From assembly GCA_047967505.1 (NCBI GenBank), contig CM106540.1: 64,000 nucleotides of DNA; one strand, written 5' to 3'. This document shows, in pieces, positions 29,310-40,694 of this stretch. Every line of letters starts with the position of its first letter. Positions within the stretch are counted from its first letter, which is position 1. This DNA comes from Dipteris shenzhenensis (taxonomy: Eukaryota > Polypodiophyta > Polypodiopsida > Gleicheniales). The translations under genes were made by a program, and so were the position numbers. The notes below the pieces were generated by a model. It did no database searches and was not told the origin of the DNA. It saw only the letters and a program-made list of their open reading frames with translations.

Positions 29310-32048
29310 CTATCCAATGCCCATCAATACACGACAATACTCAAACCGCTGACTAGGTAGACTCTTCGTCAGCATATCTGCAGGGTTATCATCTGTATGA
29401 ACCTTGACAAGCTCTATGCGCTTGTCCTCAAGTACCTCCCTGATGAAATGGTACCTGACCTCAATGTGTTTGGTCTTTGCATGAAAGACCGGATTCCGTG
29501 CTAGCTGAATAGCACTCATGGAATCACTATGCAATGTCGGTACACCTGTATGAATCCCCAAATCTCCCACTAGCCGATCAAGCCATATAGCCTCCTTGCA
29601 ACCCTCTATGGCTGCAACAACATACTCAGCCTCTGTGGTAGACAAAGCCACGCACTTCTGTGCACGAGACATCCACGACACTGCACCACCTGCAAAGGTG
29701 AACACATAACCAGAAGTGGATCTCCTACTATCCACATGCCCTGCATAGTCTGAATCTGTGTACCCAAGTACACGCATGTCTCCTTTACCAAAGCAAATGC
29801 ACATCTCCTTGGTACCCTTCATGTACCTCATGATGCACTTAACTGCCTCCCAATGCCTCTTTCCTGGATTAGCCATATACCGGCTAACAACTCCCACTGC
29901 AAATGCAATGTTTGGTCTAGTAGCTATCATAGCATACATAAGACTCCCAACTGCTGATGCATAAGGAACCTTGGCCATCATGGCCCTCTCCTCATCTGAT
30001 TTGGGACTATCTGTATGACTCAGTTTCACATATGGAGGCAATGGAGTACTCACTGCCTTCCCCCCCTCCATATTGAAACGCTGTAATACTTTTGTAACAT
30101 ACTCTTTTTGTGAAAGCCAAAGGAGTTTCCTACTCCGATCACGCGTGATGCGCATACCAAGAATATGACGTGCAAATCCCAAATCCTTCATATCAAAGGC
30201 CTCATGCAACTTGGCCTTTAATGCATCTAGCTCATAAGTATTCTTGCTAGCCAATAGCATATCATCCACATATAGTGCCAGGATTATCAGGCTACTATCC
30301 TTAGCCCTTTTAGTGTAGAGGCAGTGATCAATTTCACTCCTTCTAAAACCCTGGGACCGAATGAAAGCATCAAACTTCTGATACCATTCTCTAGGTGCTT
30401 GCTTAAGACCATAGAGACTCTTTTTCAGCTTGCAAACTAAATGCTCTTTGCCCTTTTCTTCAAAGCCTTCCGGCTGCACCATGTAGATGTCCTCATGCAA
30501 ATCCCCATGCAAGAAAGCTGTCTTGACATCCATTTGCATAAGCTCCATATCCTCTACTGCCACTAGTCCAAGCATGCATCTAAGTGTGGTCATCTTCACA
30601 ACCGGAGAGAATATCTCATCAAAGTCCACACCCTTCTCTTGCTTGAACCCTTTAGCAACCAAACGGGCCTTGTACCTAGGCACATCATCACCTGTGACCT
30701 TCATTTTGTAGACCCATTTACATGGCAATGCTTTCTTTCCATGTGGCAAAGAAACCAAGTCCCAAGTTTTATTCTTCATAAGTGAACTCATCTTTGATTG
30801 CATAGCATACTCCCACTTGCGTTGATCCTCACGCATCATAGCCTCTCTGTAGCAAGAAGGCTCCCCGCAATCAGTAAGCATCACATAGTCTACCCCTGGA
30901 ACAAACCTATCAGGCGGTCTAGACACTCTAGATGATCTTCTCAAGGGCATTTCAGCTTGCTGTCCCACTTGGATATCAGCCACATTTGGCTCATCATTAC
31001 CACCAATAGATGATCCATCATCTACCCTTGATTGTATACCTGTGGGAGTACTTGGTTGTACCATTTCTTGCACATTTGGTGCATGGACAGCTTGCTGTCT
31101 ATCAACATAGGCAGGTGGATTCACATCCTGGAAAGTGATTTTCCTCATTTCCACATCCCTCATGGGTGCCTTATGCATCTTCTTCTCATTGAAGACCACA
31201 TCATGGCTGCGTATGATCTTCTTTGCTTCTGGATCCCAGAGACGATAGCCCATCTCTCCACTTTCACCATAACCCAGAAAGATGCATTTCCTAGACTTAG
31301 GATCTAGCTTCTTTCGAAGCTCTTTTGGCACATGTGCATATGCCTCACACCCAAATATACGCAAATGAGAGTAAGAGGGCTTCTTGCCACTCCATGCCTC
31401 TTCAGGAATACCACCATCCAAACTCTTACTAGGTGATCTATTGATCACATGCACTGCAGTCTTCATTGCCTCAGCCCAAAAACCACCAGAAAGACTTGCA
31501 TTGGAAAGCATGCATTGCAACCTTTCTTGAATGGTACGATTCATCTTTTCTGCAACTGGATTTTGCTCTGGAGTACGAGGGGATGTGAGCTCCCTCTTAA
31601 TCCCACGTGTATCATAGAAATGCTGAAAGACATGAGAGAGATACTCTCCACCATTGTCAGTCCGTAGGCATTTAAGCGTTCTACCTGACTTATTCTCAAC
31701 CAAGGCCAGCCATTTCTGAAATACCTGGAACACATCACTCTTCCGAGCTATAGCATAAGCCCACACTTTCCTAGTTGCATCATCAATGAATGTCACATAG
31801 TATTCAGCCCCGCCTAATGACCGTGTAGGCATGGGACCACATACGTCTGAATGCACCAAATCAAGCATTTCAAACTCTTTCTTTCCCCTTCTTTTATGGG
31901 CTGATTTAGTCTGCTTCTCATAGAGACAGTGCTCACAAAATTCAAAATCAGAGAAACTCAAATGCGGTACATAACCCAAATGGCATAAGAGTTTCATTCC
32001 ATTCTGGCTCATGTGCCCCAACCTGCAATGCCACAAAGAAGTGCTTGG
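29310..32048 (-). CDS. Copia B pol: pre-integrase, integrase, RT, RNase H (long open frame)
   Basis: A 912-codon frame with no internal stop, the best-preserved pol in the window. It has no ATG start: it is open back to a TAG at 32051-32049 and would be the distal part of a polyprotein. In order from LWHCRLGHM: the pre-integrase HxxH/CxxC region (FCEHCLYEKQTKS), then integrase catalytic D64, D127 (TDNGGEY) and E163. The block around E163 reads PEQNPVAE where most copias have PQQNGVAER. RT follows, with the YVDD active site at about 30272-30261 (residues ~588-592). RNase H comes last, with LGYTDSDYAG, STTEAEY and KTKHIEVRYHF. Ends 54 bases before the 3' LTR. It would cut and join the element cDNA and copy its RNA. 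Confidence 0.88.
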   Translation of the reverse strand, partial: PSTSLWHCRLGHMSQNGMKLLCHLGYVPHLSFSDFEFCEHCLYEKQTKSAHKRRGKKEFEMLDLVHSDVCGPMPTRSLGGAEYYVTFIDDATRKVWAYAIARKSDVFQVFQKWLALVENKSGRTLKCLRTDNGGEYLSHVFQHFYDTRGIKRELTSPRTPEQNPVAEKMNRTIQERLQCMLSNASLSGGFWAEAMKTAVHVINRSPSKSLDGGIPEEAWSGKKPSYSHLRIFGCEAYAHVPKELRKKLDPKSRKCIFLGYGESGEMGYRLWDPEAKKIIRSHDVVFNEKKMHKAPMRDVEMRKITFQDVNPPAYVDRQQAVHAPNVQEMVQPSTPTGIQSRVDDGSSIGGNDEPNVADIQVGQQAEMPLRRSSRVSRPPDRFVPGVDYVMLTDCGEPSCYREAMMREDQRKWEYAMQSKMSSLMKNKTWDLVSLPHGKKALPCKWVYKMKVTGDDVPRYKARLVAKGFKQEKGVDFDEIFSPVVKMTTLRCMLGLVAVEDMELMQMDVKTAFLHGDLHEDIYMVQPEGFEEKGKEHLVCKLKKSLYGLKQAPREWYQKFDAFIRSQGFRRSEIDHCLYTKRAKDSSLIILALYVDDMLLASKNTYELDALKAKLHEAFDMKDLGFARHILGMRITRDRSRKLLWLSQKEYVTKVLQRFNMEGGKAVSTPLPPYVKLSHTDSPKSDEERAMMAKVPYASAVGSLMYAMIATRPNIAFAVGVVSRYMANPGKRHWEAVKCIMRYMKGTKEMCICFGKGDMRVLGYTDSDYAGHVDSRRSTSGYVFTFAGGAVSWMSRAQKCVALSTTEAEYVVAAIEGCKEAIWLDRLVGDLGIHTGVPTLHSDSMSAIQLARNPVFHAKTKHIEVRYHFIREVLEDKRIELVKVHTDDNPADMLTKSLPSQRFEYCRVLMGIG

Positions 32049-32273
32049 CTACTCGGTTATTGCAACAACATGATCAAATACCCCTGATACATGTAAGGGA
32101 TACAAAGTCCCACACTTGGCACCCCTGGCCAAAAGCATAGAGCCCTTCTGAATTTTCCAACTCTGAAAGCCAAAAGTGGTGTGAAAACCAGCATCATCTA
32201 GCTGACCCACTGAAATGAGACTCTTGGTGAGCTTAGGCACATGTCTCACATGTTTCAAAACAAATGCAGACCC

Positions 32274-32723
32274 ATGCCTGTTTTTCCTTTCTGCAAGTCC
32301 ATTTTGTTGTGGGGTATGACTGCATGAATATTGCTTCTTTATGCCATGCTCCTGCAAGAACCTTGCAAACTCATTTGAGAGGTACTCTCCCCCTCCATCT
32401 GACCTTAGGCATTTTATTTGCAAGCTTGTTTCTTTCTCAACCATAGCTTTAAAAGGTTTGAAATGTCCAAACACTTCACTTTTCTTTTTCATAAAATACA
32501 CCCAAACTTTTCTGCTGTAGTCATCAATAAAAGTGACAAAATAATGACATCCGCCAATAGATGCAGCTTTAGTAGTCCACACATTAGAGTGGATTAATTC
32601 CAATGGCCTCTTACTCTCTTGAACATGTCTAGGAAATGGTTTTCTTGCCTGTTTTCCAAATTGACAGGCTTCACATACCTTATGCACTTCTGCAACCTTG
32701 AACTTAGGTAAGAACTTAGGCAA
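32274..32723 (-). pseudogene. Family-A integrase fragment fused in frame to family B
   Basis: Reads VCEACQFGKQARKPF, HSNVWTTK (first Asp replaced by Asn), FIDDYSRKVWVY, LRSDGGGEYLSNEF and TPQQNGLAERKNRH. It then switches without a break to GSAFVLKHVRHVPKLTKSLI, which belongs to the pre-integrase region of family B. The joint (about 32273) keeps the frame until a TAG at 32051-32049. Confidence 0.8.
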
Positions 32724-32799
32724 TCCTGCAATAATATTTTGGGCCTACATTAATTTAAGTCGCTCTACATTAACATGACCAATGCGTTTATGCTAGATA

Positions 32800-34230
32800 T
32801 CAATATCTACAACTACACCGGTCCCATGTGCAAAACATTGCTACATGCAATTCAGGCATATCTGCATCTAACGTAAACATCCTGCCCTTCTTCTTCCCTT
32901 TTGCTATCAAGCGACCTTTATTTTTCATTTCCTCAACAAAGCATCCATGAGGATTAAATCTGACCTGCAAACCCTGCTGAACCATTTGACCAACAAAAAC
33001 CAAGTTCTTGGTGATATTCGGGACATGAAATACATAAGATAGGTATTTCTTTTTCCCATCCTGCATAGACAAAGGAAATTTACCGATCTGCACAATAGGA
33101 TGTGTAGTATCATCATCAGTCTCCACAAATCCTAGTCTTTCCATTTTCCTTGCATCCTGCATCCATTCTACATGACCTATCATGTGGTTTGATGCACCTG
33201 AGTCAACATACCACAAATTATTGCTTTCTTTTGCACTTGTCACAGAATTAGTCATGTGTTGCACCATAAACAAATGTTCATTTCTGTCATCGCCTTGTCT
33301 ACTAGAGGATGCATAATTGCCTTACTGCAATTTTCCATTCATGATGTCATTCTGCTTTTTGTAGTAGTCTTTAGCCATATGACCCATTTTACCACAGTAG
33401 TAGCATTCAACATTGCTGTTTGCATTTTGGCCTCTCTGCCATCCACCACGACTTCTTTGGCTCCCCCTGCCTCTAAAGTTACCACGTCCTCCTCCATAGG
33501 ACTGGTTTTCTTGAATTCGCTGCATACTTTGATTTCTGCCATGGCCTCCAGATTGGCCTTCTTTACCTCTGCCTCTACCTCTCCTAGCATTTGAGTAGAA
33601 GACAGTTTCTTTTGAAGTTTCTCCTGAAGAAGATGCACCACCATTTCTCTGCTCTTTAGAAATTAGAAGAGCAATCAACTCCTCAAAATTAGGAAATTTT
33701 TCACGGACGGCAAAGGATGTCTAAAATTATGCATAATCCTTTCCTAGACCATTCAAGGTCAGAGAAACTAAATCATCGTCTTTGACTAGTGACCCAATGG
33801 AAGCAAGTGGATCTGCAATCTTGTTCACCTTCATGTGATAGTCATTGATGCGCATATTTTCTCTCTACACATTGTGCAACTCCTGCTTGAGTTGAATTTT
33901 CCTAGCTTGTGTATTTGTGCTGTACATTTTTGTCAAAGTATCCCATGCCTCCTTCGGCATGCTTGCATCCTAAATATGCACAATCATAGAATCTGAAATA
34001 CTGATAGACAGCCAGTACATAACTTTTTTGGCTCTCTCATGCCATCCTTTAAATGCTTGCAACTCCTGTTGATTGGGAACATTAGGAATAACTGGTTCTT
34101 GTTCAGCTCCAGTAATGAACTCCCAATAGCCTTTTCCCTTAAGGAAGTTCGTCATTCTAAACTTCCATGCTTGGAAGTTGTTCTTGTCAAGCTTTTCAGT
34201 GACTATCTATGAAAGAGCATCAGACGCCAT
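32800..34230 (-). pseudogene. Family-A gag and protease of the chimeric element
   Basis: Gag starts at the ATG 34230-34228 and carries FLKGKGYWEFITGAEQEP and the UBN2-type helices. The zinc knuckle at about 33410-33360 keeps CYYCGKMGH, but the last Cys is Tyr (KDYYK). The protease motif WYVDSGASNHM is intact (about 33210). Stops and shifts separate the blocks, for example near 33720 and 32790. Confidence 0.8.
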
Positions 34231-34737
34231 TATAGAACACTCCAAGTATATTCTGTCACTGCAAAAAACACAACTTCTGCCTCACAAGGGCAAATCTACA
34301 AAACTGACGAAAGTGGTATTTGACCACACAGTCACTTCCTAGTGATGATTTTGCATCAACAAGCAATAAAAATGATTCTATCACTCCCAGTATCTCTGTG
34401 CACAGGCATACAATGCAATTTTTGTGGCAACTTTTCACTGACCTGCGGAATAGTGGTTGCACAGCAAAAAACAGGGCACTTTTTTGAGTGCCTGCGGAAA
34501 ACTTCTGCCATCGAAACAGGCCTTGAAATGGCCTCAAATTAAAAAATAATGTTACCAAGGGCTTTGCCCTTTTTATTGCGATGGGCGTCCCAATCTGAGA
34601 TAGTGCACTGTTGCACTTTCCGGCTGTGCTACCTGCAGAGATTTGCTCCCAAACTCGAAAAAAGAAAGCAACACTGATCCTCTTACCAAGACACCGCGAA
34701 CTTGGTTTGCTTTCTTGAGCTCCTTACCACAAACCAA
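34231..34737 (-). other. Copia A-family leader of the chimeric element
   Basis: Untranslated leader between the PBS and the gag start. The same leader is seen in copy D (53783-54313). No separate gene. Confidence 0.6.
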
Positions 34738-34749
34738 GCTCTGATACCA
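34738..34749 (-). promoter_or_regulatory. tRNA-Met primer binding site
   Basis: Minus-strand TGGTATCAGAGC abuts the end of the 5' LTR (34750). It is complementary to the 3' end of plant initiator tRNA-Met, the standard copia primer. Confidence 0.85.
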
Positions 34750-35104
34750 TGTGAAGAGAGTGGGAGAGAAGTAAGGAGTCTTACTTGTAGCCTTCTTGCA
34801 TACACAATGGCGGAATACACACAAAGGTGGAGATGGAAAACAGTTTTCCTCTTCTTAGTTGTAAAAGCCAAAAAAATCTCTCTTAGTACAAAAGGAATAG
34901 GTGAACCCTATATGTGGGTCTCAAACCAAACTTAGCTAACCTAGGTGGCATCTAGTTGAGCCACTAACTAGAGTACATAAAGATAGCTATCATCTAGTAT
35001 TATTCATGGGTGGTGTACCAACTGCATCTGCAACTAACAAGTCGGTGACATAAATGCACAACAGTCACCCTGTTATATCATGAGTGGAGCTTGATATCTC
35101 AACA
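34750..35104 (-). repeat. Family-A 5' LTR of the chimeric element (355 bp)
   Basis: TG...CA ends as in the other family-A LTRs, with the PBS next to the inner end. Confidence 0.88.
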
Positions 35105-35215
35105 CATACCTCAATACTTTAACTTGCATTTGGTATTATAGACACTATATAGGAGTGCCAAATCTCCCTCTACTAGGTCCTTGTTCTTGAGGTTGTAGTC
35201 AAACCACTTCTTATG

Positions 35216-36128
35216 TCAGGCCTTTTCTACCAAGAGAGAGTAGGCTGCACGCAACCTTGTCTCTTCTAACCATTCGAGGTCAACTAGCCATTCTGATAAC
35301 GCATTCTCTATAAGTCTTTCCTTAATAGTATGATGAATGCTAGGCATGACATACTCCATCGGCATTAGAGCCTCCACCTCGAAGGCTAGGCTGAAGGGGG
35401 TATAGTGCATGACCACTTTGTAGGAGGTTCCGTAGGCCCATAATGCGGCTGTGAGCTTATACGCCTAGACGGCAGTACGACTAGCTTCCACTGTACGGGT
35501 GATGATCTTATAGCATGTTGTATTGGAGCTCTGAGCCAAGCCATTTTCCCCAGGATAGTATGGCATTGACTTCCTATGTATGATCATAAACTCACTTGTT
35601 AGTATCGCTATCATTTCGTTGAGGAAGTGAGTTCCTCGATCGTTGACTAACTCCAAGGGACATCCAAACTGCATGATGACTTGTTCATATAAGAATCTGG
35701 CGGTGGATCTCACATCAACCTTCACAGTGGCTCTTCCTTCTACACACTTGGTGAAGTAATCGATGGCCAAGATGATATATCGGCCCCAGTTCCCTTAGCT
35801 TCTGGGCTTATGGGTCTAATAAAATCAATGCCCCACTTCTTGAAGGGTTGATCAGCCAGGATTCCGATCAAGGGCATCTTGTTTGCCTTGTGTGGGATTT
35901 GGATACGCTAGTAGGGGTTGCATCGTTTGATGAATTCAACCGTGTCTTTGAAGAGAGTCGGCCTTCACAAACCAGCTTGCAGTACCTTATGTGTTCAGTG
36001 GTGGAAAAATGACCTCTTGTAAGTCCCGAGTGGGCTTCTTCAAGAACATCGATGTATTCATGTTCGCACACACATCTTTGCATGATGCCATCCTTGCCCT
36101 TGCGGTATAGTTGGCTTGCTACTATCAA
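35216..36128 (-). pseudogene. Gypsy Y integrase
   Basis: N-terminal region LYRKGKDGIMQRCV...EEAHSGLTRGHFS (zinc region, Cys ligands lost). Core: AIDYFTKCVEGRATVK (first Asp), NDRGTHFLNEMIAIL (second Asp) and STPYYP-like SMPYYPGENGLAQS, where the catalytic Glu (normally NGQAE) is Gln. C-terminal MHYTPFSLAFEVEALMPMEY follows. Stops divide it into three pieces. Confidence 0.8.
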
Positions 36129-36182
36129 TTGATATGGCGTAGCATCCTTAATGAGTTTGCGAGTTCTATCCTTCTTAAGGGC

Positions 36183-36704
36183 CTAGCCTAGGGGTAACCC
36201 GTTTGCTAGGTAGTGGCTAATTTTGGCGGCCCATTCAGGGATGATGTCGAGGAGGAAGAGAGAAGCATTTGGGAGATCATCTTCTACTCCCATTGGGGCT
36301 TCACCGTTTGGGATTCTCGACAAGTGGTCGGCCAAGACATGGGTTTTCCCTTTACGTAGAATGATTGTAAAGTCAAACTCCAAAAGGATTAGCATCCACC
36401 TAGTGATGCCTCCAATCATGCAAGGCTTGTTAACCAAGTATAACAATGCTTGGTGGTCCACAAAGAAGACAAAATTGTTAGCCAACAAGTAGTGCTTGAA
36501 CTTCTTGGCTATAGAGACCATGGTCTGACCTTCCCTCTTGGTTGTGGTGTAGTTAACCTCGGTCTCATTTAGTTGGCATCTTGCAAAGTATACCGGGTAG
36601 TCCAGATTATGCTCCCCGGGTTGGGCTAACACACACTCGATGGCAAAGTTGGAGGAATCGATATGGACATGGAATATTAAATTCCAGTTGCATGACCTCA
36701 ACAC
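36183..36704 (-). pseudogene. Gypsy Y RNase H
   Basis: VHIDSSNFAIECVLAQ (first catalytic Asp), YFARCQLNETEVNYTTTKREG, FVDHQALLYLVNKP and the trailing KGKTHVLADHLSRIP are the blocks of a gypsy RNase H. The second motif reads TTTKREG, keeping the Glu. Confidence 0.82.
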
Positions 36705-36938
36705 CGGTGTGGTGGCTCGAGTTAGTTTGAGGGTTTCAAAGGATTTCTAGCATTCCTCGGTCCACTCAAAGGATACTATTTGTATAAGGGGCGGGCTATG
36801 TTTGTGTAGAACAAGACGAACCTCCTATAATAGCCTATGTGGCCAATAAATCATTGGACTCCCTTGGCATTGGTCAGGGTGGTAACTCCAAGATGAGTTT
36901 GATTTTATTGTGGTCCATAGAGATTCCATTCCAGGACA

Positions 36939-37289
36939 CTATGTGGCCCCAAATGACACCATTTTGACCCAGAACTTGCACTTAAATGGATTCAAGGATA
37001 TGTCGTATAAGCGGCACTTCTTGAGGATGAGCATGAGGTCCTTTAGGTGGACATCCCATGTTGAGTTCATGTAGATGTTGTCCAAGAAGACTTCCACAAA
37101 GTCTCTTAGATATTCTTTGAATACCATGATCATCATCTGTTGGAAGGTGGTAGACACTTGGTTGTAACCCAAAAATCCATCTAGGAAGCTATAGGCTTCC
37201 TTTCTAGCTACCCTTTCCAAAACATGTTCCGTGAATAGCAAGGGGTAGTGGTCACGTCTAGTGGTAGCATTAACCTTTTTTAAATCCAT
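36939..37289 (-). pseudogene. Gypsy Y reverse transcriptase
   Basis: Frame with MDLKKVNATTRRDHYPLLF, SFLDGFLGYNQV (first catalytic Asp) and VFLDNIYMNS, the FxDD site with the second Asp replaced by Asn. ISLNPFKCKF follows. The substitution should abolish polymerisation. The flanking sequence (37290-37500) continues the domain upstream with stops. Confidence 0.82.
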
Positions 37290-37618
37290 GCATACTCTGA
37301 TTTTTCCATTTTTCTTTAGGACTATTACGATGGGTGATACCTAGTCCGTATGATCAATCTCATAAAAAAATCCTGCATCTATGAGTTTTTGGATTTCTTC
37401 CCTCACTATGAGTGCATATTTGGGATTCATAGGGTAGGGGCATCGACGTACCGGTCTGGCATCTAGCATGGGGATTGTGTGTTGCACTACTTCAGTAAGG
37501 ACTCCCTTCATGTTAGTGTAATTCTAGGCCATGCAGTTCTTGTACTCTTGTAGGAGAGCAATTAAGGCATTCTCCTTGTTGGGATGAGATCATCAGTGAT
37601 GAATACGAGCTGGGGATC

Positions 37619-38931
37619 CTACCCTTCCGAGGCTAGGTTTACCTCCTTGACTGGGGCTAGCCCATCATACCCCATGGGAACATCCATCTTCCCAAGGCTT
37701 TTCGCCTGTTGGTATAAGATATTGCGATCCTCAATCATGTAGACATTGTAATGGGTTGGTACCTGCCATAGGTCCTCTTTTTCTTCAGTCTCCTTTATTT
37801 TTGCTGGAGTAGTGGTCCTTTTGGCCTTAGCCGGGCTTTTGGATACAGGGGTTTTCACACCTAAAGGGGGCTCTTCCATTGTACTTATAGAGCCAACGAG
37901 GGAGGTTATCTTACTCCCCCTGGCTCCCCAATTGGAGGAGAACTCCTGGTGAGCAGTCATGGCCCCTACGTATGACAAATACTGGAGATCTAATTTTACC
38001 CTCACGGTTCCCTTGCTTACCTCTCGAGGTTTGAGCATGTTAAACATTCTTAGGGAAACCACAAGGGTTAGACCTTCGAGCTCTGGCATGGTGATCTAAA
38101 ACCCTATCCTCCCTGGGACATCTATAGTGGGTAAGATGTGCATCTAGTTCTCTAAGAATTTTGGCTCGGGAAGAGGTGCATACCAAAATTCATCAAACTC
38201 CTCATCCTATACCCTGTCACATGGTTGGAATAGCTTTATAGAGGTGGTTTTGGTGGTGGTGTTGGATTCTACGGCAAAGAGGTGTCCCAACAATGGGTGG
38301 GCCTTGTAGGTGTGCAAGTCCACTCGCATGATTTGATCCTCATGCCGCAAGTAGATATTATCCGTACACCAGCCATGCACGAGCCTAGACATTTGTAAGA
38401 AGGGACTACCTAGGATAGCTTCATATCTCGATTTCCAAGTGAAGTCTAAACCTGATGGGGTATGTGAATCCGAATACCTTAATGTTTATGCCAGTAAGCA
38501 CTCCCAAGGGCTCGACAGTCCCCCCATTGGCTAACTTTACTACCAAATGGGTTTGCTTAACTACGGGTTTTCCCCATTTCACCTAGCATTCCTTGGTACA
38601 GACACTCACTCCCGCTCCCCCATCTAGGATGGCCTCCACCTTATGGTGTTGATAGATTATGGGAATAGTGGCATTCATGTCATCACCCTCTAAGTACTGG
38701 CCTAGCTTGTTGATGGGAAACTTGGGTAGGTTCTGCCCCTTTTCTGGCAATGATTGGTTGGGCTTAGGGCTGGTAGGGACTAGGGCCAAGAGTGGTCTAT
38801 TCATCCAATTGGATAGATCGTACCATAGCATGGGATTTCCTCTTAGCAGGGAAGCGATCGGGATTTTTACCTCTTTTAATAGGAAGGCAGCCAATCTGGC
38901 ACTATCGTAGGGTTCTTGTGAAGCATCTTCT
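37619..38931 (-). pseudogene. Gypsy Y gag-distal/protease region
   Basis: The protease motif VEAILDGGAGVSV (about 38640-38600) has the D-[ST]-G-A-type site written DGGA. Upstream text (RPLLALVPTSPKPNQ, KFPINKLGQYLEG) is the linker before it. The part at 38089-37619 is Pro/Lys-rich and lies between protease and RT. The element is cut at 38931. Confidence 0.65.
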
Positions 38932-39284
38932 TGTGAAGAGAGTGGGAGAGAACGAACGAGTCTCACTTGTAGCTTTCTCACATACACAATGGGGGAATAT
39001 ACACAAAGGTGGAGGCTAAAAACAATTTTCCTCTTCTTAGTTATGAAAGCCAAAAGAACTTTAAGTACAAAACAATAGGTGAACCCTATATGTGGGTCTC
39101 AAACCAAACTCACATAACTACGGTGGCATACTAACTGCGCCACTAACTAGAGTACATAAAGATAGCTGTCACCCAGCTATTATTCATGGGTGGTGTACCA
39201 ACTGCATTTGCAGCTAACAAGTTAGTAACATAAATGCACAATGGTCACCTTGGCATATCACGAGTGGAGCTCAATATCTCAACA
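38932..39284 (-). repeat. Copia C 3' LTR (353 bp)
   Basis: Same sequence family as 23036-23387, with the polypurine tract directly after it on the plus-strand map (39285-39299). Confidence 0.85.
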
Positions 39285-39299
39285 CTCCCCCTCGAGCTC

Positions 39300-40479
39300 A
39301 ATCCCAATTCTTGCACACCAAGCAGGTCTCTAAACTTGCACAGCTTCTTTGCACCCAATGCCTTCGTGAATATGTCAGCTACCTAATCCTTTGTGTTGAC
39401 ATAAACTAGATCAATAAAACCTACTAGAACCTTCTCCCGCACATATGATAATGCACCTCAATGTGCTTTGTTCTAGCATGATAGACTGGGTTATTTGCCA
39501 AGTGTATAATGCTCATTTATTGTCACAATAAATGACAATTGGCCCATCTGATGCATATCATAAAGTATCTTATGCAACCAAGCTGCCTCACATGCAGCCA
39601 TTGCTACACCCCTATACTCACTTTGTGCTCAAGGCAACTGTAGGCTATTTCTTACTGCTCCAAGTGACTACAGCACTCCCAAAAGAGAACACATATCCAC
39701 TAGTAGATCATCTAGTAGAAATACTACCAGCCCAATCAGCATCAGTGTATCCATGCAATTGTATCTGAATCCTAGTCTCATAAAATAGTCCATACTGCAA
39801 TGTGGACTTCACATACCTCAGTATGCGTCTAGCCAAATCCAAATGTGGTTTCCTTGGAGCTTGCATAAACTGACTTACCAAACCAATAGCATAGCTCAAT
39901 AGTCATATAAATCAAACTTCCTAGTATGCATCTGTACATAGTAGGGTCTTCTAGAAGCTCACTTGCATCCACACTCAACTTCACATTCTGCTCCAAAGGA
40001 ACTGAAATAGGCTTATAGCCTATCATCCCATATTTGGACAGCATGTCCAATCCATACTACCTCTGCAAGAGCCATATCCCACTTCTGGATCTAATCACCT
40101 CAATGCCCAAGAAGTAATGCAACTCTCCCAAATCCTTCATGTCAAACTTCTGTTTCAATAGCATTTTCACATGAAGGATATTTTCATCACTATCACATGT
40201 GATGATCAAATCATCAACATAAATGACAAGCAGCATAATGCCTTTCTTTGTTTTTTTGACATAAAGTGAGAAATCTGCCTTGGAAATTTGAAAGCCAATA
40301 GTGACAAGATACTGTTCTATCTTGTCAGACCATGCTTTGGGTGCTTGCTTCAAGCGATACAAGGCTTTGTTCAACCTGCAAACAAACTGAGGATGAACAG
40401 CATGAACATAACCTAGTGGCTGCTCCATATAGACCTCTTCTTGCAAATCACCATGCAAGAAAGGATTATTTACATCCAT
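39300..40479 (-). pseudogene. Copia C RT-RNase H
   Basis: [33 protein letters not shown] (active site intact) and DLGELHYFLGIEVIRS. RNase H: LHGYTDADWAGSIS. A short deletion near 39900 removes the segment before LSYAIGLVSQF, and stops occur beyond it. Confidence 0.8.
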
Positions 40480-40481
40480 CT

Positions 40482-40682
40482 CCTATATGTGGGTGTCAAA
40501 CCAAACTCAGCTAACTAAGGTGGCATACTAACTGAGCAAATAACTAGAGTACATAAAGATAGCTGTCATCCAGTTATTATTTATGGGCAGTGTACCAACC
40601 GCATCTACAGCTAACAGGTTAGTGACATAAATGGACAACGGTCACCCTGGCATATCATGAGTGGAGCTCAATATCTCAAAAC
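40482..40682 (-). repeat. Copia D partial 3' LTR
   Basis: Only the inner ~200 bases of the 353-bp LTR are present. The outer ~150 bases were lost at the joint with copy C. Confidence 0.8.
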
Positions 40683-40694
40683 TCCCCCTCGAGC

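Larger units (their letters stand above)
29086..35104 (-). mobile_element. Chimeric copia element: family A 5' half, family B 3' half
   Basis: From the 5' end on the minus strand: family-A LTR (35104-34750), PBS, gag, protease and part of integrase up to about 32274; then family-B sequence (pre-integrase, a second integrase, RT, RNase H) and the family-B LTR (29256-29086). The two terminal LTRs are of different families, so a normal replication cycle cannot have produced it as it stands. No 5-bp target duplication was seen (CATAC after 35104, none matching at 29085). Confidence 0.75.
35105..38931 (-). mobile_element. Ty3/gypsy element Y, truncated at both ends
   Basis: Minus-strand order: protease (38.6 kb), RT (37.5-36.9 kb), RNase H (36.7-36.2 kb), integrase (36.1-35.2 kb). 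Integrase following RNase H identifies gypsy. Its 5' side is cut by a family-A LTR at 38932 and its 3' side by the LTR ending at 35104. No LTR of its own remains. Many stops occur throughout. Confidence 0.82.
38932..40481 (-). mobile_element. Copia element C (family A), 3' part only
   Basis: 3' LTR (38932-39284), polypurine tract, decayed RNase H and RT as far as MDVNNPFLHGDLQEEV (about 40479). There the sequence switches to the inside of another family-A LTR at 40482. The switch marks a recombination or deletion joint between copies C and D. Confidence 0.82.

Noticed and set aside
29758-31667. Plus-strand frames inside copia B pol
   Set aside because: Antisense shadows of an intact pol frame with clear catalytic motifs on the minus strand.
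34738-34749. GCTCTGATACCA as part of a tRNA gene (also 29073-29084, 54314-54325)
   Set aside because: Only 12 bases match tRNA-Met, and each lies at an LTR edge. They are primer binding sites, not tRNA genes.
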